From: Paenibacillus massiliensis subsp. panacisoli DSM 21345
Lineage (GTDB): Bacteria > Bacillota > Bacilli > Paenibacillales > Paenibacillaceae
NCBI RefSeq assembly: GCF_000426545.1
Contig: NZ_KE384536.1
Coordinates: 100,163-164,162, forward strand
Reading direction: 5' to 3'
Length of the DNA: 64,000 nucleotides
Under the pieces are notes generated by a model. The model searched no databases, was not told the DNA's origin, and saw only the letters and a program-made list of their open reading frames with translations. Of the stretch, positions 27,543 through 35,580 are shown in pieces; position 1 is the first letter of the stretch; every line of letters starts with the position of its first letter. The position numbers were made by a program, and so were the translations under genes.

Positions 27543-29118
27543 TGATCATTACCCTGTGTTGGAATTCCTGCAGCACTCGATTCCGTGGAAGGAGCTTGGT
27601 ATCGAGATCATCGGCCTTTGCCACAATGGCAGCGAAGCTCTGGAATGCTGCGAGCAGACGCTGCCAGACATTCTCGTCACGGATATCGGCATGCCCAAGG
27701 TAGATGGATTGGCGCTCATTCGTCAGCTGAAGGAACGAAATCCTAAGCTGCAGACGATCATTCTCTCCTGCCACGATGAATTCCAGTACGCACAGCAAGC
27801 CGTATCCATCGGAGTAACCGCCTATATACTCAAGGAATCCATGCAGCCTGAGGAGATTACGACACAGCTGCGCAATATCGTGGACAAATTGCAGGGGGAA
27901 CTGACCGAGCAGCAAAAGAAGCTGCAGATGCAACGCATCGTACACGAGACTCATTCCTTGTACAAAGCCGAATTCATGCGCAAATCCCTGCATAATCCCG
28001 TGATTAACGAGGCAGGTTGGACGCGTGAGCTGCAGGAGCTGGGCGTTCATATCCAAACGACACCTTACATGCCTGTGCTGCTATATCCTAACAACGCCCA
28101 CTTGCTACAAAGACGGTTCCAGAATGGCACTCTCATGGGCTATGCTTTCGATAATGTCATCGAAGAGCTGATCGACCGCGCAGGGATCGGCGTGAGCTTC
28201 CAGTTCAGCCAGCAGGAGACACTGCTGCTATTTCCTTTCCCGAAGACTATTAAGCAGAACCAGTACGAGGTCGTACGTGGGCATCTAACCTCGCTGTTGA
28301 GTGCATTTCAGCGGCTGCACATCCGGATGTCAGCTGCCATGTCCGAGCCCTTCTCTTCCCCGGCGGAGTTACGTAAGGGGATGCAGGAGCTACTGGTTAC
28401 AGACAATCAACGTTTCTATGCAGCAGAGGGAAGCATCTACAAGCGTACAAATTTTGCAACCTCGAGCGAGGATATCTTCAGTAGCTACCAGCAGGCGCTG
28501 GATGATATCAAACAGGTCATTGCTGTACAGGATCGCGATCGCTGCAGCAGTATCGTTCGCGAATGGACACAGTACATTCGGGATGGACGCTTCCAGGTCG
28601 ATGCCGTGCGAGCCTTCCTGCTCAAGCTGTTGATGGATATCGAGGTCAAGTACAGCTCTCTTCTGCATTTCCACGGTCATTCCGCTGAGACGCTGCACAA
28701 GAAGCTCCTCCAGTTCAATACACTGGAGGAGCTGCAGGAATTCATTGACGGGTATGTACGCGACAAGATTACACTGGCAGAGTCCATTGCCCAGCAATCC
28801 AAGCGTCCCGTCATCCATGAAGCTCAGAAGTACGTCTCGGCACGGCTGCATGAGAAAATTAGCATGGAGGACGTTGCGAGGCATCTCGGCATGAACCCGA
28901 GCCATTTTAGCAGAATCTATAAGAGCGAGACGGGCGAGACCTTCATTGAATATGTGACACGCATCAAGATGGAGCAGGCCAAGGAAGCCTTCGAGCAATC
29001 GGACATTACGACACAGCAGGTGGCTCAGTCACTGGGATATGACAATACCAGCTACTTCATCAAGCTGTTCCGCACACATACGGGGTACTCCCCCAAGGAA
29101 TACCGATTTGGTCGCTAG
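27520..29118 (+). CDS. YesN-type response regulator with AraC DNA-binding domain
   Basis: The ATG at 27520 with AAAGGA ten bases upstream gives 532 residues and overlaps the kinase by 23 bases. The receiver domain (residues 1-120) has ADDH, the phospho-acceptor Asp in LVTDIGMPKVDG, and ILKES at the Lys position. A long middle helical region leads to two AraC helix-turn-helix motifs at the C-terminus (ISMEDVARHLGMNPSHFSRIYKSETGETFIEYV and TTQQVAQSLGYDNTSYFIKLFRTHTGYSPKEYR). It is expected to activate the transporter and degradation genes of this island. Confidence 0.93.
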   Translation: MMKALLADDHYPVLEFLQHSIPWKELGIEIIGLCHNGSEALECCEQTLPDILVTDIGMPKVDGLALIRQLKERNPKLQTIILSCHDEFQYAQQAVSIGVTAYILKESMQPEEITTQLRNIVDKLQGELTEQQKKLQMQRIVHETHSLYKAEFMRKSLHNPVINEAGWTRELQELGVHIQTTPYMPVLLYPNNAHLLQRRFQNGTLMGYAFDNVIEELIDRAGIGVSFQFSQQETLLLFPFPKTIKQNQYEVVRGHLTSLLSAFQRLHIRMSAAMSEPFSSPAELRKGMQELLVTDNQRFYAAEGSIYKRTNFATSSEDIFSSYQQALDDIKQVIAVQDRDRCSSIVREWTQYIRDGRFQVDAVRAFLLKLLMDIEVKYSSLLHFHGHSAETLHKKLLQFNTLEELQEFIDGYVRDKITLAESIAQQSKRPVIHEAQKYVSARLHEKISMEDVARHLGMNPSHFSRIYKSETGETFIEYVTRIKMEQAKEAFEQSDITTQQVAQSLGYDNTSYFIKLFRTHTGYSPKEYRFGR

Positions 29119-29123
29119 CTAGA

Positions 29124-30542
29124 CTATGCTCTTATTGGCCAGGCTCCGGTGAACTCCGGTTCGCTATATGCGAAGAAATCAGCCAGAATCTCCCCCTGGT
29201 CATCCAGGAAGAGCTGATCGCTCACGGCGCCGACCAGCTTGGGGATGGCAAAGCGCATGCCTGACAACGCCGAGGCCGACAAGCCACAGCTGATCAGCGC
29301 CGAATAGTTGAAGCTAAACAGACCATGTAGCCTGTCTTCCCCTTCCGGGGTTCGGCTGATGAAGGCAAAGCCCGGACTCAGATATGGGTGCAGATCCAAT
29401 AGCTGGTTCGCTACCTCCTCTGGAGCCGTGTATCGGTCACCCCAGCGTGTAATAACTGGCTCCACACTTCTCAGCTCTGGGCGCAGTGCCGGGTCCGTCA
29501 GAAGTCCTGTGCTGATGATCAGATAATCAAATGTATCCACTCCCTTAGGCGTGGTAATGCGCACCCCAGCGTCGGTCTGTTCCACAGCCTCCCAAGGCGC
29601 ACCAAGATGCAGGTGGAAGCCCGGCCAGGAGGATGCACGTTCGAAGGTATCATTCGTCGGGGGCTGATTATGCCTGAAGAAGTGTGACATTACTGCATAC
29701 TTGTCGGCATCCCCGAGTACAGCGTAACGCTCGATCATCCCGGAAAGCTCCATCTGGCGGATAGGATTGATCCGTGGCAGCTCCCCGCGGCGTACGAACA
29801 CATGAGCCTCAGCCACACCCTCACCAAGCGCATAGTTGGCATTGTCGAACGCAGACGCCCCGCCACCAAGGACAGCAATTTTCTTTCCCCGCAACGTATT
29901 GAAATCTATAGGCTGTGAGGTGTGGGCATACAGCTCAGAAGACAGCTGCTCCTTGATCATAGACGGGATGTGCCACTCTCCTCCGCCTTGTATGCCATTA
30001 GCCAGAATAACCTTGCGAGCCAGCAGCGTCTCGGCGGGAGCACCAGCACCGTCTACATGTAGACGATGAAGCCCACGTTCGAGTGGTTCAATCCAGGTCA
30101 GCCTGACCTCGTTGCGTACAGGTAGCTGGAGCACCTGACGATACCAACGCAGATAGCTCATCCAGTGCTGACGCGGAATTTTGTCCAGCTCCTCCCAGCC
30201 CTGAGTGCCCGTCTGAGCCTCCCACCATGCGCGGAAGGTCAGAGAAGGAATCCCGAGGTCGATCGAGGTGATATGCTTCGGTGTACGAAGCGTCATCATG
30301 CGGGCATAGGTCTCCCACGGTCCCTCCTGCCCCTCTGGATTGTCATCAATGACCAGAATATTCGCCACACGCTCTCGCAGCAGTCCAAATGCGATGCCCA
30401 AGCCGCTCTGACCACCACCCACTACAATAACATCGTAGACGTGCCCTTCCGGATGGCGATGCTCACGTACCCAATTTGCCCCACGGTAGGCCAGGTACCC
30501 AAGGTCTGTCCGCACACGCTCATTTAACGCTTCCACACTCAT
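29124..30542 (-). CDS. FAD/NAD(P)-binding flavin monooxygenase-like protein
   Basis: A 472-residue two-dinucleotide-fold oxidoreductase. The FAD-binding motif VIVVGGGQSGLGIAFGLL is near residues 39-56. The second Rossmann motif KIAVLGGGASAFDNANYAL is near 222-240. The ISTGL segment after LIISTG matches the flavin-containing monooxygenase / YhhX-like group. Weak similarity to N-hydroxylating or Baeyer-Villiger enzymes is possible; the substrate is not readable. The ATG at 30542 has GGCGGAG just upstream. Its stop is only 5 bases from the stop of the convergent response regulator. Confidence 0.82.
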   Translation of the reverse strand: MSVEALNERVRTDLGYLAYRGANWVREHRHPEGHVYDVIVVGGGQSGLGIAFGLLRERVANILVIDDNPEGQEGPWETYARMMTLRTPKHITSIDLGIPSLTFRAWWEAQTGTQGWEELDKIPRQHWMSYLRWYRQVLQLPVRNEVRLTWIEPLERGLHRLHVDGAGAPAETLLARKVILANGIQGGGEWHIPSMIKEQLSSELYAHTSQPIDFNTLRGKKIAVLGGGASAFDNANYALGEGVAEAHVFVRRGELPRINPIRQMELSGMIERYAVLGDADKYAVMSHFFRHNQPPTNDTFERASSWPGFHLHLGAPWEAVEQTDAGVRITTPKGVDTFDYLIISTGLLTDPALRPELRSVEPVITRWGDRYTAPEEVANQLLDLHPYLSPGFAFISRTPEGEDRLHGLFSFNYSALISCGLSASALSGMRFAIPKLVGAVSDQLFLDDQGEILADFFAYSEPEFTGAWPIRA

Positions 30543-30853
30543 TTACTCCGCCCCCCATCAGTAGCTTCTTGTTCTAACCTAGTATTCAATGTTAGATAAC
30601 ATGTCATAATTATTGCGAATTTTATACAATATGTTATATTTTCTACTATGGATTAGCAATGAGCTGGAAGCTGAATTGTGTGTTGTACCAAAATAGAGTA
30701 GCGAAATTATTCATTATCCCTACCCGCACAATATTACGGTCACATTTGTTACATTATAATCGCATGACCTCATATCCCATCACTTCATTTATCTCATTAT
30801 GCTATTCATTCCCGCATTAAGCTATTATTCCATGATCCCTCCGCCCTTCTACT
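30543..30853. promoter_or_regulatory. AT-rich gap with an inverted repeat
   Basis: No gene is visible. ATAACAT at 30596-30602 is mirrored by ATGTTAT at 30631-30637, close to the monooxygenase start, and could be an operator. No terminator for the protease-side gene is evident, and the rest is featureless AT-rich DNA. Confidence 0.35.
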
Positions 30854-31921
30854 TCAGGATTGCTCCACACATCGGAGCTTGGAAGGTCGGGTCATGCACA
30901 AGCTCTGCATTTCCTTCTTGCTCAGCTGCCGGGCATAGGCGGGATTTCCCTTTGTATGAATGCACTTGACCTTCGCTACTCCCTTCCCTGGTGGTCTCGC
31001 CACCTGCATTAGAAAGGCTCGCATGAACCAACTCACCGGATAGGCAATGGACAGCTTGCCATCGTCTGTGCCCGCATAATTCACAGCTGCCGCATAGTGA
31101 TCTCGGCAGGTCAGCCAGACTGAACCCGAGTCTCCCGACAGAGAGACAGCACACTTACCCGCGATAATGGTCTGATCCCGGAAGGTAATGATGCCGAGTC
31201 CCTCTCCATAGCTGACCTGTACATCGGTATGGACAGAGTCGACCCTTCCAGACACCCTTCCCGTAGTGCGCCCTACCTTCACAAGGCGATCTCCGACTCG
31301 GTAAGATGTTACATAGCCCGGCAAGGTACCTACCGTCGCATAACTCGGGTTCAGAAGCTTGCTGCAAAAGGGCTTCGACAACGCGGCATCCATATAGTTC
31401 TTACCGCGACGCTTCAATCTTATGATGCGGTACAGTCTTCCAATCTGGTCTCTTCTGCTCCGCCCACCATCTGCGCCACCAGGCTGGATTGTTGCCACGC
31501 AGCGACGTGAATTCACAGGATCGGTTAGTACATGATTATTGCTGAGTAAATACCGATGCTCCTTGTCCGCTACAGGGACAACGATCAGTCCTGCGGTCCC
31601 GGAGCCATCAACCGTCCCCACGCTATAGCCTGCTGGAACTGGACGTATTCGGCTGCGATAGCAGGCATGCGCATTCAGTCTCGCGGCCTGAACCACCCGC
31701 ACAGCATGACCTGACTTCTCCTGCTTCAATACCGTCGGCCCGAGGCTCATCCCTAATGAAGAGTAAGATACTCCTTTATGTGTATAAATAATGACAGCCG
31801 CTCCCTTGCTTGGCCGTGTGGGATCTGCATATCCGACCCCCACGGCCTGCACCAGGACGTTCTTCAATAATTTCGGGGCTAATCTTGTCTTCGACGCGAG
31901 TGCCTCTGCAAATGTCGCCAA
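30854..31921 (-). CDS. Trypsin-like serine protease without signal peptide
   Basis: A 355-residue chymotrypsin-fold protease. The triad is readable as His130 (LLSNNHVL), Asp178 (YMDAAL) and Ser265 (LSGDSGS). There is no signal peptide or membrane helix, and eight cysteines are scattered through the protein, an odd mix for an intracellular Firmicute protein. The start is TTG at 31921 with GGGTGAG five bases upstream. No partner gene is close. It could be a non-classically exported enzyme or a cytoplasmic stress or defence protease; the sequence does not decide. Confidence 0.82.
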   Translation of the reverse strand: MATFAEALASKTRLAPKLLKNVLVQAVGVGYADPTRPSKGAAVIIYTHKGVSYSSLGMSLGPTVLKQEKSGHAVRVVQAARLNAHACYRSRIRPVPAGYSVGTVDGSGTAGLIVVPVADKEHRYLLSNNHVLTDPVNSRRCVATIQPGGADGGRSRRDQIGRLYRIIRLKRRGKNYMDAALSKPFCSKLLNPSYATVGTLPGYVTSYRVGDRLVKVGRTTGRVSGRVDSVHTDVQVSYGEGLGIITFRDQTIIAGKCAVSLSGDSGSVWLTCRDHYAAAVNYAGTDDGKLSIAYPVSWFMRAFLMQVARPPGKGVAKVKCIHTKGNPAYARQLSKKEMQSLCMTRPSKLRCVEQS

Positions 31922-32074
31922 TCAGCTCACCCATTCTTATATTTGGACTCAGCATTTGACTGCTTAGATTTGTGGTAGTTATTTGATTGCGGCTGACTCA
32001 GATTCCTATTCAGGCAAAATGCTCAACACAGCATATTGGTCTAGCCAGAGAAATGCGTGGGCTCATGACTTGTT

Positions 32075-32103
32075 TTGCAGAACCTCGTACAGTCCGATAC
32101 AAT
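32075..32103 (+). promoter_or_regulatory. Candidate promoter of hxlR
   Basis: TTGCAG at 32075-32080 and TACAAT at 32098-32103 are separated by 17 bases and precede the hxlR start by 34 bases. Confidence 0.4.
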
Positions 32104-32137
32104 GAATGCAATAAGACAGGACGAAGGAGTAATGAGG

Positions 32138-32470
32138 ATGGGAGATCAACAATTCAAAAGTGCGGTTGAACTAACGCTAAAGGTCATCGGCGGAAAATGG
32201 AAGCCAGTTATTTTGTGCCATCTGACAGATGGCACCAAGCGCTTTGGCGAGTTGCGCCGTGATATGCCGGGAATAACCCAGAAAATGCTGACCCAGCAGC
32301 TAAGGGAGCTGGAGGATGACGGGATTATCCATCGTAAGGTATACTCTCAGGTCCCGCCCAAAGTAGAATATTCTTTAACCGAATATGGCTCAAGTGTACG
32401 CGATCTGCTGGATGTCATGGCCGTGTGGGGAAGTCGTCATCAGCAGCATCTGGAGCATGCTCAGCCCTGA
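32138..32470 (+). CDS. hxlR: HxlR-family winged-helix regulator
   Basis: The ATG at 32138, with AAGGAG eight bases upstream, gives 110 residues; ATGs at 32132 and 32075 fit less well. The HxlR fold is clear (ELTLKVIGGKWKPVILCHLTDGTKRFGELRRDMPGITQKMLTQQLRELE then PPKVEYSLTEYG). In Bacillus subtilis HxlR activates hxlAB in response to formaldehyde. The neighbouring genes here are hxlA and hxlB, so the role fits. However, the residue aligned with the formaldehyde-sensing Cys11 of the Bacillus protein (recalled, not searched) is Ser8 and the partner Lys is Val10. The gene is co-directional with hxlAB, 450 bases upstream. Confidence 0.85.
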   Translation: MGDQQFKSAVELTLKVIGGKWKPVILCHLTDGTKRFGELRRDMPGITQKMLTQQLRELEDDGIIHRKVYSQVPPKVEYSLTEYGSSVRDLLDVMAVWGSRHQQHLEHAQP

Positions 32471-32640
32471 AGCGTATACCGTTCTGAAGCATGTACAGCT
32501 CTAAAATATGTATAGCTCTACAGCGTGTATAGTTCTACAGCATGTATAGTTCCACGGTACGTACAGTCATGAATCACTGACAGCTCTGAAAGCACGCACC
32601 GCCCTGAAGTACGTACAGCCTTGAGGTTTACACGTTTTGA
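32468..32640 (+). repeat. Degenerate tandem array of about ten 17-bp units
   Basis: From the hxlR stop codon onward, ten consecutive units (one of 18 bp, the last truncated or blurred) follow the pattern TGAAGCATGTACAGCTC. Starts are 32468, 32485, 32502, 32519, 32536, 32553, 32570, 32587, 32605 and 32622. Position 1 is usually T, and the centre is a GTAC/GTAT core in most units. The array lies before the hxlR terminator, so it is transcribed in the hxlR mRNA 3-prime end. 17 is not a multiple of 3, so it is not a coding repeat. Confidence 0.85.
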
Positions 32641-32653
32641 GGCAAGTCAGCAC

Positions 32654-32686
32654 AGCAGTCCCCCTGAATGGGTGGCCTGCTTTTTT
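32654..32686 (+). terminator. Terminator after hxlR and the 17-bp array
   Basis: AGCAG at 32654-32658 pairs with CTGC(T) at 32677-32681, and CCC/GGG pairs inside. TTTTTT follows. Confidence 0.75.
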
Positions 32687-32918
32687 GCGTTCACAGCATT
32701 GTAATATGAGGCCGGCAGCCTCTGAAGGAGCACAAACATACGGCTTCACGAGATATTTCAGTCCTCTATAGTTTCTTTTTGGTGACTACGTTACAAAATA
32801 GTGCGTACTTTCTTTATCACGGCTATGAACTTAAAATAATGTCCAAGCCGGTCAGGACTGCATTGGTCGCTGGCAGAACGGTAAACCTAAAGTACAAATA
32901 ATGAAGGAGTGGACAAAT
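32687..32918. promoter_or_regulatory. hxlA upstream region
   Basis: About 230 bases upstream of hxlA hold its promoter. CTACGTTAC and GTGCGTAC near 32785-32808 resemble each other and could be HxlR sites. TAAAATAATG near 32831 may be the -10 region. No stronger motif is visible. Confidence 0.35.
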
Positions 32919-33554
32919 ATGAAATTGCAATTGGCTCTGGATCTGGTAGATATCCCACAAGGCATTGCTTTGATTCGTGAGGTTGAATCCTATATTGACG
33001 TCGTTGAGATTGGTACGCCAGTTATTATTAATGAAGGCCTGCACGCGGTGAAGGCTGTGAAGGAAGCATTTCCTGAACTGACTGTTCTCGCTGATCTGAA
33101 GGTCATGGACGCAGGTGGCTATGAGGTAATGAAGGCTTCTGAGGCAGGTGCTGGCATTGTTACCATTCTTGCTGCAGCTGAGGATGCGACGATTAAGGGT
33201 GCGGTCGAGGAAGCGCGTAAGCGTGGCGTAGAAATTCTGGTAGACATGATCGGTATTAAAAACCTGGAGCAACGTGCACGCGAAGTGGACGCACTCGGCG
33301 TCGATTATATTTGTGTTCATACCGGCTATGATTTGCAGGCTGAGGGTGAGAGCCCATTTGAAGGCCTGAAGACGGTGAAAAAGGCTGTTAGCCAAGCCAA
33401 AACTGCTGTAGCTGGCGGCATTAAAGAGCACACCCTGCAAGAGGTCATTGCAGCCAAGCCAGACCTCGTCATTGTTGGCGGTGGCATTACAGGTGTAGAG
33501 GACAAAGCAGCGGTAGCAAGCCGCATGCAGCAGCTGGTCCGCCAAGAGGCATAA
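32919..33554 (+). CDS. hxlA: 3-hexulose-6-phosphate synthase
   Basis: A 211-residue TIM-barrel enzyme of the orotidine-5-phosphate decarboxylase superfamily. It condenses formaldehyde with ribulose 5-phosphate to hexulose 6-phosphate. Visible motifs are MKLQLALDLVD, VEIGTPVIINEGL, the DLKVMDAG metal/substrate site (residues about 61-68), and VAGGIKEHT near the phosphate-binding end. The ATG at 32919 is chosen over an earlier in-frame start at 32901, because AAGGAG at 32904-32909 lies nine bases before it. The next gene, 4 bases later, encodes the partner isomerase. Confidence 0.96.
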   Translation: MKLQLALDLVDIPQGIALIREVESYIDVVEIGTPVIINEGLHAVKAVKEAFPELTVLADLKVMDAGGYEVMKASEAGAGIVTILAAAEDATIKGAVEEARKRGVEILVDMIGIKNLEQRAREVDALGVDYICVHTGYDLQAEGESPFEGLKTVKKAVSQAKTAVAGGIKEHTLQEVIAAKPDLVIVGGGITGVEDKAAVASRMQQLVRQEA

Positions 33555-33558
33555 GAGT

Positions 33559-34116
33559 ATGCAGACACATGAGTATTTGGCACATATTATCTCCGAACTG
33601 GAGACCGCTCCCGGGCTCCTGAAGGATGGAGCAGCCGAGCCATTGGTAGAGGCCTTGCTGGGTGCCAAGCGAATCTTCTGTGCCGGGGCAGGTCGCTCCG
33701 GCTTCATGATGCGCTCACTGGCCATGCGACTCATGCATGCTGGTCAGCAGGCCTATGTCGTCGGGGAGACAACGACACCAGGAATCGGAGCGGGTGATCT
33801 CCTCCTGATTGGCTCCGGGTCAGGCGAGACGGCAGGTCTGGCTGCTATGGCGAACAAGGCCAAGGCACTCGGTGCCTCCGTTGCGCTCCTGACGACCGCT
33901 CCCAATTCACGAATTGGAGAGATGGCAGATATATCCATCCAGCTGCCAGGAGCACCCAAGGATAATAACGACAGTAGCCGTGTAACCATCCAGCCTATGG
34001 GCTCACTTTTCGAGCAATCCCTGTTGCTATGCGGAGATGCACTTATCCTTCGAATTATGGAGCTCACCCATCAGACTGGACAACGCATGTATGGCATGCA
34101 TGCCAATCTGGAATAG
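33559..34116 (+). CDS. hxlB: 6-phospho-3-hexuloisomerase
   Basis: A 185-residue SIS-domain isomerase converting hexulose 6-phosphate to fructose 6-phosphate, completing the ribulose monophosphate route for formaldehyde fixation. The motifs ICAGAGRSGFMMRSLAMRL-like (FCAGAGRSGFM) and LLIGSGSGETAGL match the family, and the length is normal. Start ATG 33559, with a GAGG-like site in the hxlA end. It is co-transcribed with hxlA. Confidence 0.95.
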   Translation: MQTHEYLAHIISELETAPGLLKDGAAEPLVEALLGAKRIFCAGAGRSGFMMRSLAMRLMHAGQQAYVVGETTTPGIGAGDLLLIGSGSGETAGLAAMANKAKALGASVALLTTAPNSRIGEMADISIQLPGAPKDNNDSSRVTIQPMGSLFEQSLLLCGDALILRIMELTHQTGQRMYGMHANLE

Positions 34117-34145
34117 GCAGAGCAAACTTTCCAGCTCCAAGACAT

Positions 34146-34260
34146 AGAGCCCCACTCCCTATCACAGAAATATGGCTCAGGCAGATTACTTTGTCTCAAA
34201 GTATCCACCCTGTAGCTCATAGCTCACGTACTGGGGATGTGGGGCTCTTATCTTATCTTT
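34146..34260 (+). terminator. Long-loop inverted repeat with T-rich tail after hxlB
   Basis: AGAGCCCCAC at 34146-34155 is perfectly complementary to GTGGGGCTCT at 34239-34248, and TCCC/GGGGA extends the stem past a bulge. The loop is over 70 bases and contains ACTTT-GTCTC-AAAGT. The tail TTATCTTATCTTTTT is T-rich. The hairpin spans 103 bases, like the element after the SNF2 gene. Confidence 0.6.
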
Positions 34261-34346
34261 TTCCTTCTTATCCTCTTCTGACTCAGATCCATTAACCACT
34301 TGCTCATTAACCCACTTTTGAGTTCTAAAGCACGCTTCTAAAGAGC

Positions 34347-35180
34347 TTACACCTGATAGGAGGTCAGATTATTGGCTACCTGCTGCAACGCTTCACTGCT
34401 CTTGTGCATCCGTTCGGTGATGTCGATAAAGGAAGATACCATCTTGGCTTGCTCTTGGGATGAGGTTACGACCTGTTCCAGCTCTTTCTCCATCTGACGG
34501 ATCGACTCCTGTACATCGCGCAGCGCACCCTCAATATCGACAGTCGCTTTCTTGGACTCTACAGACAGCTTGCGTACCTCTTGGGCGACGATGCCGAAGC
34601 CTGCACCCGCTTCTCCTACACGTGCCGCTTCAATTGCTGCATTCAAGCCAAGCAGGTTCGTCTGCTCAGAGATTTCCTTGATGAACTCGGCTACTTTGTT
34701 AATTTTGGCGGAGTTCTGCACCGCCTGCTGGGTATTCTGCAGAATCTGCTCGCTAGTCGCCTGCAGCTCCTCGGAATGTGCGGCTACCTGCTGCACCATC
34801 TCAACCAGGTTCTCTGTGCTCTCACGGTTATTAGTAATGACCTTGTCCAGCTCATTCTGCATAGTGACATTGTAGCTGACAGCGAAGGCAGCAACAACCT
34901 CATTATTATCGTCAAAGATTGGGATATTGATCATATCGAGTGGTACGCCGAACAGATCCGCAGGAAGATGCACCAATGTAGCTTCTCGTCCATTCTTGAG
35001 AGACGCAAAGTTCTCAAAGCCTGGAGCCATAGGATCGCCTACATTGAAACCCAGTCGAATACCCTCTGATTCAAAGTAACCTAAAACATGAGTCCGATCA
35101 AAAACGGTAATGGTCACTTCTTCACGCATCATAGTTTTAAAATAAGGAATAGACTTCAGTATAGCTTCAACAATTTCCAC
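34347..35180 (-). CDS. Soluble methyl-accepting chemotaxis-type signalling protein
   Basis: A 277-residue cytoplasmic receptor with a GTG start at 35180 (AGGTAGG about ten bases upstream). Residues 1-115 resemble a small PAS/GAF-like sensor (FDRTHVLGYFESEGIRLGFNVGDP, IPIFDDNNEVVAAFAVSYN). Residues about 120-277 are the MCP signalling domain with its hairpin tip QTNLLGLNAAIEAARVGEAGAGFGIVAQEVRKLS. No membrane helix is present. It is much shorter than usual MCPs. It may signal to CheA or have another output; neighbours give no partner. Confidence 0.88.
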   Translation of the reverse strand: MEIVEAILKSIPYFKTMMREEVTITVFDRTHVLGYFESEGIRLGFNVGDPMAPGFENFASLKNGREATLVHLPADLFGVPLDMINIPIFDDNNEVVAAFAVSYNVTMQNELDKVITNNRESTENLVEMVQQVAAHSEELQATSEQILQNTQQAVQNSAKINKVAEFIKEISEQTNLLGLNAAIEAARVGEAGAGFGIVAQEVRKLSVESKKATVDIEGALRDVQESIRQMEKELEQVVTSSQEQAKMVSSFIDITERMHKSSEALQQVANNLTSYQV

Positions 35181-35580
35181 GGGGAATAACCTACCTTTCG
35201 CTTATTACCTAAATAATTATTGTCCTCTCAATGAGTAATTTCATAATCTTTGCATAAAGATTGTATAAGATATATTGTCGGTAATTGTCGAAGAAAAAGT
35301 TACAGATTTTGCAGAAAACATAGCAAAAAATTTTATCGTGCTCAATAATCTGATTTTATTTGCTTTTGCAGAGCGGTTCCTCATGCTGTGGAGATGGCTG
35401 TAGATGGGTGAAAATAGGTGCAGATGGTACTGTAGATGGTATAGATAGGTGCCACATGACACTTCATCTTGCTATGTATCGTTATAGCCAAAGAGCAACC
35501 TCCTCCCGAGGCTGCCCTTTGACTAATCATGTTGTTGGATTGATGCGATCTATCTGGCATCCTCTATTCAACCTACGGGA
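35181..35580. repeat. Gap with a degenerate 10-bp tandem array (35389-35450)
   Basis: The stretch between the chemoreceptor and bglP holds no gene. Six units of about 10 bp, for example TGGAGATGGC, TGTAGATGGG, TGAAAATAGG, TGCAGATGGT, TGTAGATGGT and ATAGATAGGT, lie at 35389-35450, with a 2-base insertion after the fourth. The region near 35225-35300 is AT-rich and probably carries the chemoreceptor promoter, but no pair is convincing. Confidence 0.65.
35489..35515 (-). terminator. Probable terminator after bglP
   Basis: On the minus strand GCAGCCTC pairs with GAGGTTGC (one G-T pair) around GGGAG, followed by TCTTT. The T-tail is weak. Confidence 0.5.

Noticed and set aside
32823..33734. 303-codon minus-strand frame across hxlA
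   Set aside because: It lies antisense to hxlA and hxlB; no recognisable protein and no start signal.
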